A stretch of DNA of 55,410 nucleotides from SLQH01 sp964612995 (GTDB lineage Bacteria > Planctomycetota > UBA11346), in assembly GCA_964612995.1 (NCBI GenBank), contig CAZTGE010000008.1, forward strand, positions 1 through 55,410, read 5' to 3'. The first letter of the stretch is position 1, and every line of letters starts with the position of its first letter. Made by a program: the position numbers and the translations under genes. The notes below the pieces were generated by a model. The model worked only from the letters and a program-made list of their open reading frames with translations. It was not told the origin of the DNA and made no database searches. Shown one piece after another: positions 22,831 through 32,470 of the stretch.

Positions 22831-23580
22831 TTACAGGGCGGTGGCGACGCTCGGGGTCGGCGCGAAGTTGGTGTAGACCTCGGTCACATCCTCGTGTTCG
22901 TCGAGCTGGTCGAGGAACTTCTGGATCCGCTGGGCGGTGGCGAGGTCGTCGATCGGCGCTTCGTTGTCTGGCAGCTTGGTGATGTCGCTCTGCTCGATGG
23001 TCAGCCCGGCGGCCTCGAGCGCCTGGCGGATGGCATCGTACTGGTCGGGCGGAGCGTTGATGCTGACGGTGTCGGTATCGGCCTCGGCGATGTCGTCGGC
23101 ATCGCAGTCGGCTTCGAGCAGGACCTCCATCACGCGGTCCTCGTCGGCGCCAGTGACGAGGAACGTGGCGACCTGCTTGAACTGCCAGGCGACGCAGCCG
23201 GGTGCGCCCATGTTGCCGCCAGCGCGTTCGAACAGCTTGCGGATTTCGGGCGCGGTGCGGTTGCGGTTGTCGGTCATGGTCTCGACCACCACCGCGACTC
23301 CGGCCGCGGCGTAACCCTCGTAGACCAGCTCTTCGATCGGCTTGTCGTCGCTCTCGCCGGTGGCCTTCTTGATGATCCGGTCGATCGCGTCCTTGACCAT
23401 GTTGGCCGCGCGGGCCTTGGCGATCGCGAGCCGCAGACGTGGGTTCATGTCCGGATCTGGGCCGCCGACCTGGATCGCGCCCTTGATCAGCTTGCCCATC
23501 CGCGTGATGACGGCCGCCTTCTTGGCGTCGTTGGCCGCTTTCTTGTGCTTGATGTTCGCCCAGTGGCTATGACCGGCCAT
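22831..23580 (-). CDS. yebC: YebC/PmpR family protein
   Basis: 249 residues, normal length. It starts MAGHSHWANIKHKKAANDAKK and continues with NPRLRLAIAKARAANMVKDAIDRIIKKATGE and EELVYEGYAAAGVAVVVETMTDNRNRTAPEIRKLFER, the core of the family; the third block is GAPGCVAWQFKQVATF. The family acts as a transcriptional regulator near ruvC in some bacteria, and recent work links members to relief of ribosome stalling at proline motifs. It lies 21 bp downstream of the EndoIII-like gene, probably in one operon with it. Confidence 0.97.
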   Translation of the reverse strand: MAGHSHWANIKHKKAANDAKKAAVITRMGKLIKGAIQVGGPDPDMNPRLRLAIAKARAANMVKDAIDRIIKKATGESDDKPIEELVYEGYAAAGVAVVVETMTDNRNRTAPEIRKLFERAGGNMGAPGCVAWQFKQVATFLVTGADEDRVMEVLLEADCDADDIAEADTDTVSINAPPDQYDAIRQALEAAGLTIEQSDITKLPDNEAPIDDLATAQRIQKFLDQLDEHEDVTEVYTNFAPTPSVATAL

Positions 23581-23601
23581 GATGCGGTACCTCGTCGCGG
23601 A

Positions 23602-24510
23602 TCAGTTCTGCTTCGGATCCGCGCTCTTCTTGGACGTGGACGTGGCGCTGCGCTTGCTCGATCTGGCGCTCGCCGCCTTCTTCTTCGCTGCGCTCTTCTT
23701 CTTGGCTTGTGTGCCGCCATCGCCGTCGGCGTTCTTGCTGCTCGCGCTGCTGCTCTTCGTGGTCGTGGTCTTCTTCTTGCCAGCACCCCTGGTCGCGGCC
23801 TTCTTTTTCTTCGCCGCCTTCTTCGGCTTGGGGCCCATGCCGAGCGGGTCGGGCTTGGACCAACGATACCCGATCGGCTTGGGGTCGAAGATGTCGTGTT
23901 GTTCGAGGAAATCGCAATGTTCGCGCAGGCCACGGGCCAGCCGCAGGCGCTCCTCGGATTCCAGCGTTTCCACCAGGGCCGGGGCGACCTCCTCGGACTC
24001 CATCTTCTTGGGGATGCCGCCGAGGAACCGGAGCAGCTCGATCTGCTCTTCGTCGGTGGGGAAGGTCTGCAGGCCGCAATCGACCAACAGGGCCCATTCG
24101 ACCATGTCGGCGCGGATCAGGGTGGTGTCCGGCAGGGCGCGGATGGTCTCCATGCCGTCGGGCGTACGCATGGTCGCCGAGAGATCCATGCTGCGGAACG
24201 CGGTGTAGAGGTCGGCCAGCAGGCTGTGCAGGTCCTCGGCCTTCTCGCGGCAGCGCGGATAACGGGGGCCGAGGATGTCCTGGATCTCGCGTACGGTTGC
24301 CACCCGCATGTCGTTCCAGTCGATGTACTCGGCCTTGATCCGCTTGAGCGCTTCGCGCGCGGTGCGTTCCGCCGTGGCGAGTTCGAGAATCTGGTGGATC
24401 AGGGCCTCGATGAAGTCTTCCTGTTCCACGACCTTGCGCCTGCCATACCGCTCTTCGAGCGCCTCGCAGATCTTCATCAAGGTGCGCTTGCTGATCTTGG
24501 CAGTGGCCAT
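23602..24510 (-). CDS. EndoIII-fold (HhH-GPD-like) protein with Lys/Ser-rich tail
   Basis: 302 residues from ATG 24510. The frame stays open far upstream, but the family-like region and codon sense begin at MATAKISKRTLMKICEALEERYG. Residues 25-200 follow the helical pattern of endonuclease III: DFIEALIHQILELATAERTA, EYIDWNDMRVATVREIQDIL, KAEDLHSLLADLYTAF, then FPTDEEQIELLRFLGGIP. The helix-hairpin-helix LPGVGxxTA of active glycosylases reads LPDTTLIRADMVEWALL, and the four-Cys FeS motif is absent, so catalysis is doubtful. Residues ~225-302 are Lys/Ala/Ser/Thr-rich, like a histone H1 tail. A DNA-binding, non-catalytic role is an inference. Confidence 0.75.
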   Translation of the reverse strand: MATAKISKRTLMKICEALEERYGRRKVVEQEDFIEALIHQILELATAERTAREALKRIKAEYIDWNDMRVATVREIQDILGPRYPRCREKAEDLHSLLADLYTAFRSMDLSATMRTPDGMETIRALPDTTLIRADMVEWALLVDCGLQTFPTDEEQIELLRFLGGIPKKMESEEVAPALVETLESEERLRLARGLREHCDFLEQHDIFDPKPIGYRWSKPDPLGMGPKPKKAAKKKKAATRGAGKKKTTTTKSSSASSKNADGDGGTQAKKKSAAKKKAASARSSKRSATSTSKKSADPKQN

Positions 24511-24781
24511 GGTCGGGCTCCGGCACAGGAAAGGCGCGTCGCCACGCCTGGAAGGGTGGCTCGTTCTACGCCGGGCGCTGCAGGGGTCAATGCGAGGCAG
24601 GCGGGCGCAACGCACCTGTCGAGCCCCGACCTGAGTCCAGCAGTAGGCTATTGCGGGCATCTGTCCCGTCTGGAGCCGGGTCCGGCCTGCGATCCGAAGG
24701 TTGGGCGCCTTGCGCGGTTCCGAGTTCCGGCGGCCTGCCCCCGATTGACCCGGACCAGTAGTCGGGCACCATGGGGGAGGT

Positions 24782-27565
24782 ATGTCCATAGGTGCGCAGA
24801 ACGAGCGAGACGACGAAACGAACCGCGAGCGCGAGGATGCGATCGCACCGTTCCAGTGTCCGCCGCCGTCTTCCGCTGCACAACCACCAGCACCCGGGGA
24901 TCCCGGCGCCACGGCGGTGACCATGCCGATGGGCAGTGCCCCGGCCGCTCCGCCCGGCGCTCCGACTGCGGGCGCAGTCCCTGAGGCGACCATCGGCGCG
25001 ACCCAGGCCACCTTCGCCGGGGGCGAGGATGCCACCATGGCCACCGCTGCCGGTCCGGGCCACGGCGCTGCGACCGACGATGCCGGCGAGGTCCGGCCCG
25101 GTTCGGTCTGGGCCGGTGACTTCCGCATCGGCGCGATGCTCGGTCGCGGCGGCATGGGCGCAGTCTACCGGGCGCAACAGCTGAGTCTGGATCGCCAGGT
25201 GGCGATCAAGGTCCTGCCGGGGCACCTGAGCCGCAACGAGGGATTCCGCAAACGCTTCGTGCTCGAGGCCAAGGCGGTGGCGCGGATCAACTCGCCCCAC
25301 GTGATCCAGATCCACACTGCTGGGCAGCACGAGGGCCACAGCTTCTTCGTGATGGAATACGTCGAGGGCCGCGACCTCGCCGCACGGATCAAGGCGGGAT
25401 GGCGTCCGACCTACACCGAGGCTCTGGAGTTGGTGCTGCAGGCGGCCCGCGGGCTGCAGGCGGCCGGCGAGCAGGAGATCATCCACCGCGACATCAAGCC
25501 CGGCAACATGATGGTCACCGACGCCGGTGAGCTGAAGTTGATGGACTTCGGCCTGGTCAAGCTCGCCAAGAGCGATTCCAACCTGACCATGACCGGAACC
25601 ATCATGGGCACGGTCAGCTATTTCAGCCCCGAGCAGGGCCGAGGCGAGGTCTGCGATGGCCGTACCGATCTCTATGCCCTGGGGGTGGTGTTTTACGAAC
25701 TGCTCTGCGGCAAGCTGCCGTTCACCGGCAACGACGCCACATCGATCATCTATCAGCACATCCACGAAGCGCCGTGTCCTCCGCAGGAGATCGACCCTGC
25801 GATCCCGGAGGACTACCAGGCGGTGGTGCTCAAGTGCATGCAGAAGCGAGCCGAGGACCGCTATCAGAACGCGGCCGAACTCGTCGCCGACCTCGAGCGC
25901 CTGCGCGGTGGCGAAGCGCCGCGCACCGCCCTGTGCGAACCGGCCGCCCTGCGTGCCGGCGCGACCGTGGTCCGTCGCACGGAATTCTCGCAGGAGCGCC
26001 GTCATGGGCGTGCCCGCGGCATGCTCCTGTTCCTGCTGCTCCTGGTCGCGGCAGGCGGTGGTGGCTGGTGGTACTGGAAGCACCATCTCACGCCGCCTCC
26101 CACGCCCGCTCCCGCTCCCGATCCGGCTGTGACGGGTCACCACGGCGGCGTTCCGAGCGGCGGTGGATCCGGCGGTCGGTCGGAGGCTGCGGACGCGGCC
26201 GATGCCCAGCAGTTGCGCCGGGCCGAAGCCGCACTCGCCGCCGGCGAACTCGAGCTGGCGCGCGAACTGCTGCAGGATCCTGCCGGTGGTACGCGCGGTG
26301 GTACCGGCTGGGATGATCTGCATGCGCAGATCGAGCGGGCCGAGGCCGTCGCGGCGACCGCGGTCCAGCTGCGCCGCGCACGCAACCTGATCGAGACGGG
26401 CGAGATCGCTGCCGCGCTCGCGGTGCTCGAAGCACAACAGACGCGGACTCGCGATCCGGAACAGCTGGCGCGCATCGAAGAGCTCAGCGGCAAGGCCAAG
26501 CGGATCGACAAGTTCCTCGCCGCTGCCGAGCAGGGTCTGCTGGCCGGCGACCTGGACACCGCGCGCCAGAGCTACAGCAATTCCAATCTGGTGATGGCCA
26601 ACGAGGCCGCGCGCAAGGGCGCCGAGGTGGTCTCGTTGTGCACCGAGTTCGACAGGGCGCTCGCGGCAGAGAACCTAGAGGCCGCGCGCGCCGCTCTGGA
26701 GAAGCTGCGGCTCGCGCAGCCCGATCAGCGGGTGATCGCGGCCCGCGATCGACGGCTGCGACAGTACACGACCGCCGCCGCGGTCGCCGCGGCGATCGAC
26801 GCGGGGGATGTCGCGGTGGCCAAGCAGCAGCTCGTGGCGCTCGAACGGCTCGATGCCGGCGACAAACGCGTGGCCGAGCTCGCCACGCGCATCGCGCTCT
26901 TTGAGCTGGTCGCCAGATTCGACGCAGCGGTGGCGACCGAGGACCTCGAGCGGGCCACCGCGCTGCTGGGCCAGATCCGCAACGCCGATGCCGGGGGCTC
27001 GACCTGGTCTGCCGCCGCCAAACGTCTGACCGCCTCGCGGCTGGTCGAGCAGGAGGCCGCCGCCGCGGCGCGCACGCGCGAGCGCGAGCTCAAAGCGGGC
27101 GCCGCGGCGATCCGCCAGGAGCTGGCGGCAGAGGGCGCGGATCTCGCGGCCGTGGACGCAGCCATCGCCGGGTTCGCGGTCGACCTCGAGCCGGAGGAGC
27201 GCGCGCTCGCGCGCGCGCTCGAAGCCGAGCTCGCAGCGACACGGCACGTGCGTTCGATCCGCGCGTTTTTCGCCCGGCTCGATGCCGCGGTGCTCGCCGG
27301 CGATGCGGACGCGCTCGCCAGGCTGGTCGAGGATCCGGAGCATCGCGCTCGCTTGCTGGCGCTCAGCGACAGCGAGGGCCTGACCTTCACGCACAGCGTC
27401 GAGGAGATCGGTGCCGGCGATCAGCTCGAGGTCAGCGCCCGGCTCGAGACCCGGACCGCGCGCACGCCGCAGTTGCGGCTCCACTATCGCTACCGGCTGC
27501 AGCGCGCCGCAGGGGAATGGGCCCTGAGCGGCGCCGCGTTGCAGCAGGACGCCACGGGGGAATGA
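24782..27565 (+). CDS. Membrane Ser/Thr protein kinase with helical repeats and NTF2-like tail
   Basis: 927 residues. Residues 1-105 are Pro/Ala-rich and disordered. The kinase domain (~113-375) is complete: GRGGMGAVY loop, VAIK lysine near 141, HRDIKPGNMM catalytic loop (~235), DFG (~254), and GTVSYFSPEQ activation segment. A single TM helix lies at ~412-430 (GMLLFLLLLVAAGGGGWWYW). The external part has repeating helical units of ~35 residues (AEAALAAGELELARELL; LAAENLEAARAALEKL; AIDAGDVAVAKQQL), TPR-like, and ends in an NTF2/SnoaL-like fold (~825-920). Start 24782 is uncertain: GGGAGG is only 1-2 bp away. The next gene follows after 4 bp, implying cotranscription. Confidence 0.9.
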   Translation: MSIGAQNERDDETNREREDAIAPFQCPPPSSAAQPPAPGDPGATAVTMPMGSAPAAPPGAPTAGAVPEATIGATQATFAGGEDATMATAAGPGHGAATDDAGEVRPGSVWAGDFRIGAMLGRGGMGAVYRAQQLSLDRQVAIKVLPGHLSRNEGFRKRFVLEAKAVARINSPHVIQIHTAGQHEGHSFFVMEYVEGRDLAARIKAGWRPTYTEALELVLQAARGLQAAGEQEIIHRDIKPGNMMVTDAGELKLMDFGLVKLAKSDSNLTMTGTIMGTVSYFSPEQGRGEVCDGRTDLYALGVVFYELLCGKLPFTGNDATSIIYQHIHEAPCPPQEIDPAIPEDYQAVVLKCMQKRAEDRYQNAAELVADLERLRGGEAPRTALCEPAALRAGATVVRRTEFSQERRHGRARGMLLFLLLLVAAGGGGWWYWKHHLTPPPTPAPAPDPAVTGHHGGVPSGGGSGGRSEAADAADAQQLRRAEAALAAGELELARELLQDPAGGTRGGTGWDDLHAQIERAEAVAATAVQLRRARNLIETGEIAAALAVLEAQQTRTRDPEQLARIEELSGKAKRIDKFLAAAEQGLLAGDLDTARQSYSNSNLVMANEAARKGAEVVSLCTEFDRALAAENLEAARAALEKLRLAQPDQRVIAARDRRLRQYTTAAAVAAAIDAGDVAVAKQQLVALERLDAGDKRVAELATRIALFELVARFDAAVATEDLERATALLGQIRNADAGGSTWSAAAKRLTASRLVEQEAAAAARTRERELKAGAAAIRQELAAEGADLAAVDAAIAGFAVDLEPEERALARALEAELAATRHVRSIRAFFARLDAAVLAGDADALARLVEDPEHRARLLALSDSEGLTFTHSVEEIGAGDQLEVSARLETRTARTPQLRLHYRYRLQRAAGEWALSGAALQQDATGE

Positions 27566-27569
27566 GACC

Positions 27570-29894
27570 ATGAGACACCCGCTCGCCTGCATCCTTGCCT
27601 GGTGTGTCGTCGCGACCATCACCGCGGCCGAACCGACCAGTCCGGATCTGCCGCTGGGGGTCGTGCGCGCGGTCGACGCAGCGCAGGTGCAGATCGAGTT
27701 TCTCGCCGAGCACGACGTCGGGGTCGACTCGGTGCTGGCGCTCTACGGACCCGGTCGGCTCGAGAAACATCCGCTGACGCAGAAGGTGATCGCCGAGCAC
27801 CGCAGTCTCGACGCCCGCGCGATGGTCACCGCGGTCGACGGCGCCGTTCTCGGTGCGCGGATCTACTGGACCCGCGAGGGCGCCACGATTGCGCCCGGCC
27901 ACGATGCGGTGCCAGTGCCGGGCGAGGCGAGCCCCGACACCCCCCCCGCGCTGCTGGGCGAGCCGCCCACGGTGACGGTGCCGATCCAGGGGCGGGTCGA
28001 GCTGCGCGCACCCTTGCGTGATCCCGAGGGTCGGCCGCTCAGCTGCACCTGGTCCTTGCCGGATGTCGCCCACCCCGGCGTGCTCGAGGCCGAGCATACG
28101 GGCGACCCGGTGGTCGGCTGGCTGGCTCCGGCCGTTCCTGGCGACGCCACGGTGCAGGTCATCGCACGGGATCCCGTCGGACAGACGCGCAGCGTCGAGT
28201 TGTCGATCACCGTCACCGGGCTGCCCGACGGGTGGCGTTCGCGCGCTCTGGTGAGCCAGCGTCGCATGGGCGCCGGCGTGGGGCGACCGTTGGTCTGGCT
28301 CGGGCGCAACCGCTCTGGGCGTTGGTGGGGCATCACCGAGCGCGGCGCGGTGATGACCTATGCGCCCGGTTGGCGCACCGGCCATGAACAGCCCCTGTCC
28401 GACGATGTGCGTTTGAGCGGTCCGGTGGCCATGGTTCCCGCCGAGGCGGTGGTCTATATCCTCGACGCGCGGCAACGCAGCGTCGCGGTGGTGGCTCATG
28501 ACGGGGTCCTGCGCAGTCGCATCGGCGAGCTGCGCAGCCCGACCGATCTGGTGCGCGACAGCGCCGGCGCGCTCTACGTCGCCGATCAGCAGAGCGGCGG
28601 CGTGCTGGTACACGATCCCGACGGCTCCTTCCGCTGCACCCTCGGGCGGCCGGGCGAGGGTCCGGACCGTTTCGCCGGGCTGACCCGGCTGGCCATGGGG
28701 CCCGACGACACCTGCTATGCGCTCGATGCAGAGCAGGCCCAGGTGCTGCGCTACGACGCGTCGCACCGGCGCATCGGCAGCTGGCCGATCCAGGTCGGCG
28801 AAGACATCGAGCTGGTGGACATCGCCTGGCACCCGGACGGGCTGCTGGTGCTGCTCGACAGCGGCAAGGTCCTGATCGTCGGCGCCGATGGATTGGCCAC
28901 GCGCTCGATCCCGCCCCTGTCCGAGAGCGGGTGGTTCGAACGCCTCTACGCGCCGTCGAGCGTGAGCGTCGATCCGGCCGGGTCGGTCTATGTCACCTAT
29001 CCCGACGACGGCTTGATCGCCCGCCACGGCATCGGCGGGCGGCTGACCGGCGTCCGCGGTCCCGAGCTGTGGGCCGTGGCCTCCTGCGTCACCGACGGTC
29101 GCGGGAGCTGTCATGTGATCGACGAGCGCAGCGGGATGGTCTCGCGCTTCGACGCCGCCGGTTGGCTCACGGCTCGATTCGGCGGCATGCGCGATGCGGG
29201 CGGACCGTTCGAACGGCCCGGCGCGATGGCCGTCAGTCCCGACGGGCGCTATCTCTGCGTCGTCGACACTCGCCGCATCTGCGTGGTGCGTTACGATCTC
29301 GCTCGGCTCGAGGACCGCCCGTTGATCTTCGGTCAGAAAGGCGAAAACCAGGGCCAGTTCGAGGAGCCGGTCGGCCTGGCACTCGATGCCGCGGGGCACT
29401 GTTACGTGCTCGATGCCGACCTGCACCGTGTGGTGGTGTTCGATGCCAACGGTTCCTTCCTGTTCGATTTCGGGCGCTACGACCGGGGGCGCGAAGCCGA
29501 CGAGCTGCAACGGCCGGCACGGATCGCGGTCGCCCCGGACGGCGGCACCGCCTATATCTATGACAGCCGGCGCTATGAGGTGATGAAGTTCGCGCTCGAT
29601 CAGAGCGCGGGCAGCGCTCAGCATGTGACCAACACTGGCGGCCGGGGACGCGATCTCGGGCAGTTCTACAGGGTGGTCGCTATGGGCTGCGATCGGCTCG
29701 GTCTGCTCTATGTTGCCGACAGCTCGCGCGACGATCTGCAGGCCCTCGATTTCCGTGGTGCCAACGGTGTCCCCCTGTTGGCTCTCGACCACGAGCAGAT
29801 CGACCTGCGTGGGATCGAGGGCATGGCCCTGCATCCCGACGGCTACCCCCTGGTCTTCGGCGATGGAACGGCGGTCGGTCTGCGCTGGGAGTAG
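27570..29894 (+). CDS. Exported NHL-repeat beta-propeller protein
   Basis: 774 residues, 4 bp after the kinase gene. Residues 1-20 are a signal peptide (LACILAWCVVATITAAEP). Residues ~20-230 are beta-rich with an Ig-like end (PTVTVPIQGRVELRAPLRDPEGRPLSC... SVELSITVTG). From ~260 on, NHL-type blades recur, such as PTDLVRDSAGALYVADQQSGGVLVHDPDGSF, KGENQGQFEEPVGLALDAAGHCYVLDADLHRVVVFDANGSF and RPARIAVAPDGGTAYIYD. Such propellers bind proteins or ligands in the periplasm. The tight linkage with a membrane kinase whose C-terminus is extracytoplasmic suggests partnership (inference). Confidence 0.85.
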   Translation: MRHPLACILAWCVVATITAAEPTSPDLPLGVVRAVDAAQVQIEFLAEHDVGVDSVLALYGPGRLEKHPLTQKVIAEHRSLDARAMVTAVDGAVLGARIYWTREGATIAPGHDAVPVPGEASPDTPPALLGEPPTVTVPIQGRVELRAPLRDPEGRPLSCTWSLPDVAHPGVLEAEHTGDPVVGWLAPAVPGDATVQVIARDPVGQTRSVELSITVTGLPDGWRSRALVSQRRMGAGVGRPLVWLGRNRSGRWWGITERGAVMTYAPGWRTGHEQPLSDDVRLSGPVAMVPAEAVVYILDARQRSVAVVAHDGVLRSRIGELRSPTDLVRDSAGALYVADQQSGGVLVHDPDGSFRCTLGRPGEGPDRFAGLTRLAMGPDDTCYALDAEQAQVLRYDASHRRIGSWPIQVGEDIELVDIAWHPDGLLVLLDSGKVLIVGADGLATRSIPPLSESGWFERLYAPSSVSVDPAGSVYVTYPDDGLIARHGIGGRLTGVRGPELWAVASCVTDGRGSCHVIDERSGMVSRFDAAGWLTARFGGMRDAGGPFERPGAMAVSPDGRYLCVVDTRRICVVRYDLARLEDRPLIFGQKGENQGQFEEPVGLALDAAGHCYVLDADLHRVVVFDANGSFLFDFGRYDRGREADELQRPARIAVAPDGGTAYIYDSRRYEVMKFALDQSAGSAQHVTNTGGRGRDLGQFYRVVAMGCDRLGLLYVADSSRDDLQALDFRGANGVPLLALDHEQIDLRGIEGMALHPDGYPLVFGDGTAVGLRWE

Positions 29895-29906
29895 CGCTGC
29901 GGCAGG

Positions 29907-32120
29907 TCAGAAATCGAAGCTGGCGGAGAGCACCAGCGTGCGCACGATCGCGCTGCTGTACTGCTCCTCCTCGTCGGCGACGAGATCTGCGGCGTCGGCA
30001 CGGTAGGTTTCGTAGTGGCGGTCGTCGAACAGGTTGAGGATGCTCAGGCTGACGTGCGCGCGGCGGTCGGGACTGAACTCCTCACGGTATCCGACGCTCA
30101 GATCGAGACAGGTGTAGGACGGTACGGTCTGGACCGCGAGTTCGCCGTCCTTGAGGTGCGAGTTCGGAATCGAGAACACGGTACGCTCGTCGACCATGCG
30201 CAGCGCGCTGCCGATGAACACGCCGCCACAGCGCCAGGTGGCGCCGAAAGCGGCTTTCAAGGGAGGCGGGCCGTTGACATCACGCGGGAGCTCGGTGTCG
30301 AAGTCGTAGAGCGTGCGTGGAGCACCGACTGCCGGATCGAGCCCGACGAAGCCGCCGCCCCGGAAGACCACCGGATCGAGGTGACGGTAGCGTTGCCAGG
30401 TCAGATTGCCCCAGAGCTCCCAGTTCGTCGAGGGGCGCCAGGCCGCCTTGGCTTCCATGCCGTAGACCTGGACCGGGTTGTCGAGATTGCGCAGTTCGAA
30501 CAGCGGCCCGGGCTGCTGGCTGAAATCGCCGGTGGCCAGTCCGGCGAGCCAGGCGTTCCACGCGGCCGACATCTGTGCGGCCGAGCGCGGCTGGAACAGC
30601 GGCGTACCGTTGACCCGGTTGTAGAAGCCGATCAGGCCGTAGGAGACGTCCTCGCGCACGGTCTGCCATTCGAGGTCGACGCTGGCGATGGTCTCGGCCT
30701 CGATGTCCTCGTCGGTGGTGAAGTAGTATTCTTTGGCGTATGTCTCGAACGGGGTGGGCAGGCGATAGCCGCTGAGGAAGGACAGGCGGACGAAGCCGTC
30801 GTCGAGGCGCCGGTTGAACGAGGCGCGTGGACTGAAGTTGGTGCCAACCAGCTCGTGGCGGTCGAGCCGCAGGCCGGTGGTGACGCTCCAGGGACTGGTG
30901 GGGTTCCACTGGTGTTCGACATAGCCGGCGAGGTTCTCGGTCGCCACCTGATCCCAGGTCGAGCGGTCGTCGTAGCTGCCGTCGGCGGCCCAGACGTTCG
31001 ATTCGGATTCCCAGCGGGTGTATTCCGCGCCGAGGGAGACATGGTGCGCGCCGCGCTCCAGGTCGAGCTGGCCGCGGGCGGTGTCGCGGACCTCGTCGCT
31101 GCCGACCTGGATGTACTTGAAGTCCTCCTGGGGCAGGTAGACCGCGATCTGGTTGTGATAGTCGATGTCGGCGTAGCTGCGCTGGTAGTCCAGTGCGATC
31201 AGCTCGGTGTCGAAACGCAGGCCGACGTCGTGGCGTTCGATCATGACGAGATTGGAACCCGGCGAGAGGTCCTCGATCATCTCCCATTCGTCGAGATCGT
31301 AGTAGCGATAGTCGAGCGTGAGGCGGCTCTGCGCCAGGGGTTCGGCGCTGAGGCTGATCGAGGCGCGGCGCGCGGTGAGGTCGTCGATTCCGCTGCGTCC
31401 GCTGCGGGCGAAGCCGCCGCCGGCATCGAGCCCGGTGACCGCCGGCAGATCGTCGCGGGCGCTGTGCCCTGCGCTGACCTTGAGCGCGAAAGGGATCTCA
31501 CCGACGCTGCCGAGCGGGCCCAACGCCGTGATATCGACGTGTTCGTGACCATAGGATCCCAGTGCGCCGACGCTGTGGGTGCGCCAGCGATCATCGGGTT
31601 CGCGTGTGGCCAGGGAGATCGCACCGCCGAAGGCGCTGGCGCCGTAGGTCACCGAAGCCGGGCCCTTGAGCACCTCCACGCGGGTGATATCGCTGTCGTG
31701 GACGTAGCCGACCCAGGGTACCGAACCGAAGAGGTCGAAGGCGAACTCGCGGCCGTTGAGCAACGCGATCGTCCGTGGGGTGTTCAAACCGCCGAGGCCA
31801 CGCAGCCCGATGTCGTACTGGCCGTGCCGGGCCTGGTAGACGTCGACTCCCGGTACGTAGCGCAGGCGATCAGGCAGCGTCGGTGCCGGCGAGAGGCTGC
31901 GATCCTCGACATCGAGCACGGTCACCGACTGGGCCGACTCGGCCACCGGCTGGCGCCGTCGCGACACTGCGCGGACCCACAGATGCTGGTCGAGCGGGGT
32001 GAGGTCGGCGAGCGGGTCGACGGCGACGTGGCGCTCTTCTTCGCAGCCGAGCACAGCGGCGGCCAGCAGCAGCCCGGCGAGCGGAAACGACCTCTGCGGT
32101 GGCAATGCAGGTATGCTCAT
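29907..32120 (-). CDS. TonB-dependent outer-membrane receptor
   Basis: 737 residues. The plug domain has SVTVLDVEDRSLSPAPTLPDRLRYVPGVDVYQ, IGLRGLGGLNTPRTIALLNGREF and DITRVEVLKGPASVTYGASAFGGAISLATREP, all conserved. The beta-barrel ends LVLSASFDF with the terminal Phe of outer-membrane proteins. The likely substrate is a siderophore, cobalamin or another nutrient; no hint in the neighbours. The signal sequence ends in AAAVLGC, a good lipobox, so the mature N-terminus could be lipidated, unusual for this family. Start 32120 (MSIPALPP) is the only good ATG. It is convergent with the NHL gene and lies 55 bp from repeat copy D. Confidence 0.93.
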   Translation of the reverse strand: MSIPALPPQRSFPLAGLLLAAAVLGCEEERHVAVDPLADLTPLDQHLWVRAVSRRRQPVAESAQSVTVLDVEDRSLSPAPTLPDRLRYVPGVDVYQARHGQYDIGLRGLGGLNTPRTIALLNGREFAFDLFGSVPWVGYVHDSDITRVEVLKGPASVTYGASAFGGAISLATREPDDRWRTHSVGALGSYGHEHVDITALGPLGSVGEIPFALKVSAGHSARDDLPAVTGLDAGGGFARSGRSGIDDLTARRASISLSAEPLAQSRLTLDYRYYDLDEWEMIEDLSPGSNLVMIERHDVGLRFDTELIALDYQRSYADIDYHNQIAVYLPQEDFKYIQVGSDEVRDTARGQLDLERGAHHVSLGAEYTRWESESNVWAADGSYDDRSTWDQVATENLAGYVEHQWNPTSPWSVTTGLRLDRHELVGTNFSPRASFNRRLDDGFVRLSFLSGYRLPTPFETYAKEYYFTTDEDIEAETIASVDLEWQTVREDVSYGLIGFYNRVNGTPLFQPRSAAQMSAAWNAWLAGLATGDFSQQPGPLFELRNLDNPVQVYGMEAKAAWRPSTNWELWGNLTWQRYRHLDPVVFRGGGFVGLDPAVGAPRTLYDFDTELPRDVNGPPPLKAAFGATWRCGGVFIGSALRMVDERTVFSIPNSHLKDGELAVQTVPSYTCLDLSVGYREEFSPDRRAHVSLSILNLFDDRHYETYRADAADLVADEEEQYSSAIVRTLVLSASFDF

Positions 32121-32175
32121 GGCTACGTGAACTTAATCGATGAATGCCACGATGCAAAGGATCAGCGTCGGCTAT

Positions 32176-32463
32176 CCAGGGCGACTCAAAGCTCACCCCG
32201 GGAGCGCCGATCACCAGGTCGGCATGGACACGGGGGGTAACATCATGGGTTCATCTGATGATGGATCCATGGTATTCCATTTCCCTGGAAAAGTACGCAT
32301 GACCATGCGCACTTTTCCAGGCGTAGCGGGGGCGACTGCGCGCAGCGCAGAGCGAGCCTCCGCGAACAAAAAGCCGCGCGGGCGCCGACCGCTACAATGC
32401 CCCTTGGGGTGCGGGCGGCGCCCGCGCTATGATCCCATCATCCCGAGCTTTGAGCGGCCCTGG
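32176..32463 (-). repeat. Foldback MITE-like element, copy D (subfamily II, reverse orientation)
   Basis: About 288 bp. The left end CCAGGGCGACTCAAAGCTC is inverse to the right end GAGCTTTGAGCGGCCCTGG. Flanking 8-bp repeats are TCGGCTAT (32168-32175) and CCGGCTAT (32464-32471), 7 of 8 matching. The left part is the reverse complement of the right end of copies A-C. The interior holds hairpins: one near 32285-32325 with CCTGGAAAAGT arms, another with GCGGGCGCC arms ~32378-32424. The other end matches the left end of copy E. The right direct repeat reaches the last base of the eamA stop codon. Confidence 0.82.
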
Positions 32464-32470
32464 CCGGCTA

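Noticed and set aside
23602..25155. Upstream extension of the EndoIII-like gene to 25155
   Set aside because: The extra ~215 codons overlap the start of the kinase gene in antisense and have no family resemblance; the ATG at 24510 fits better.
24782..26437. Antisense open frame opposite the kinase gene
   Set aside because: Shadow of a high-GC coding region; no start signal or motif.
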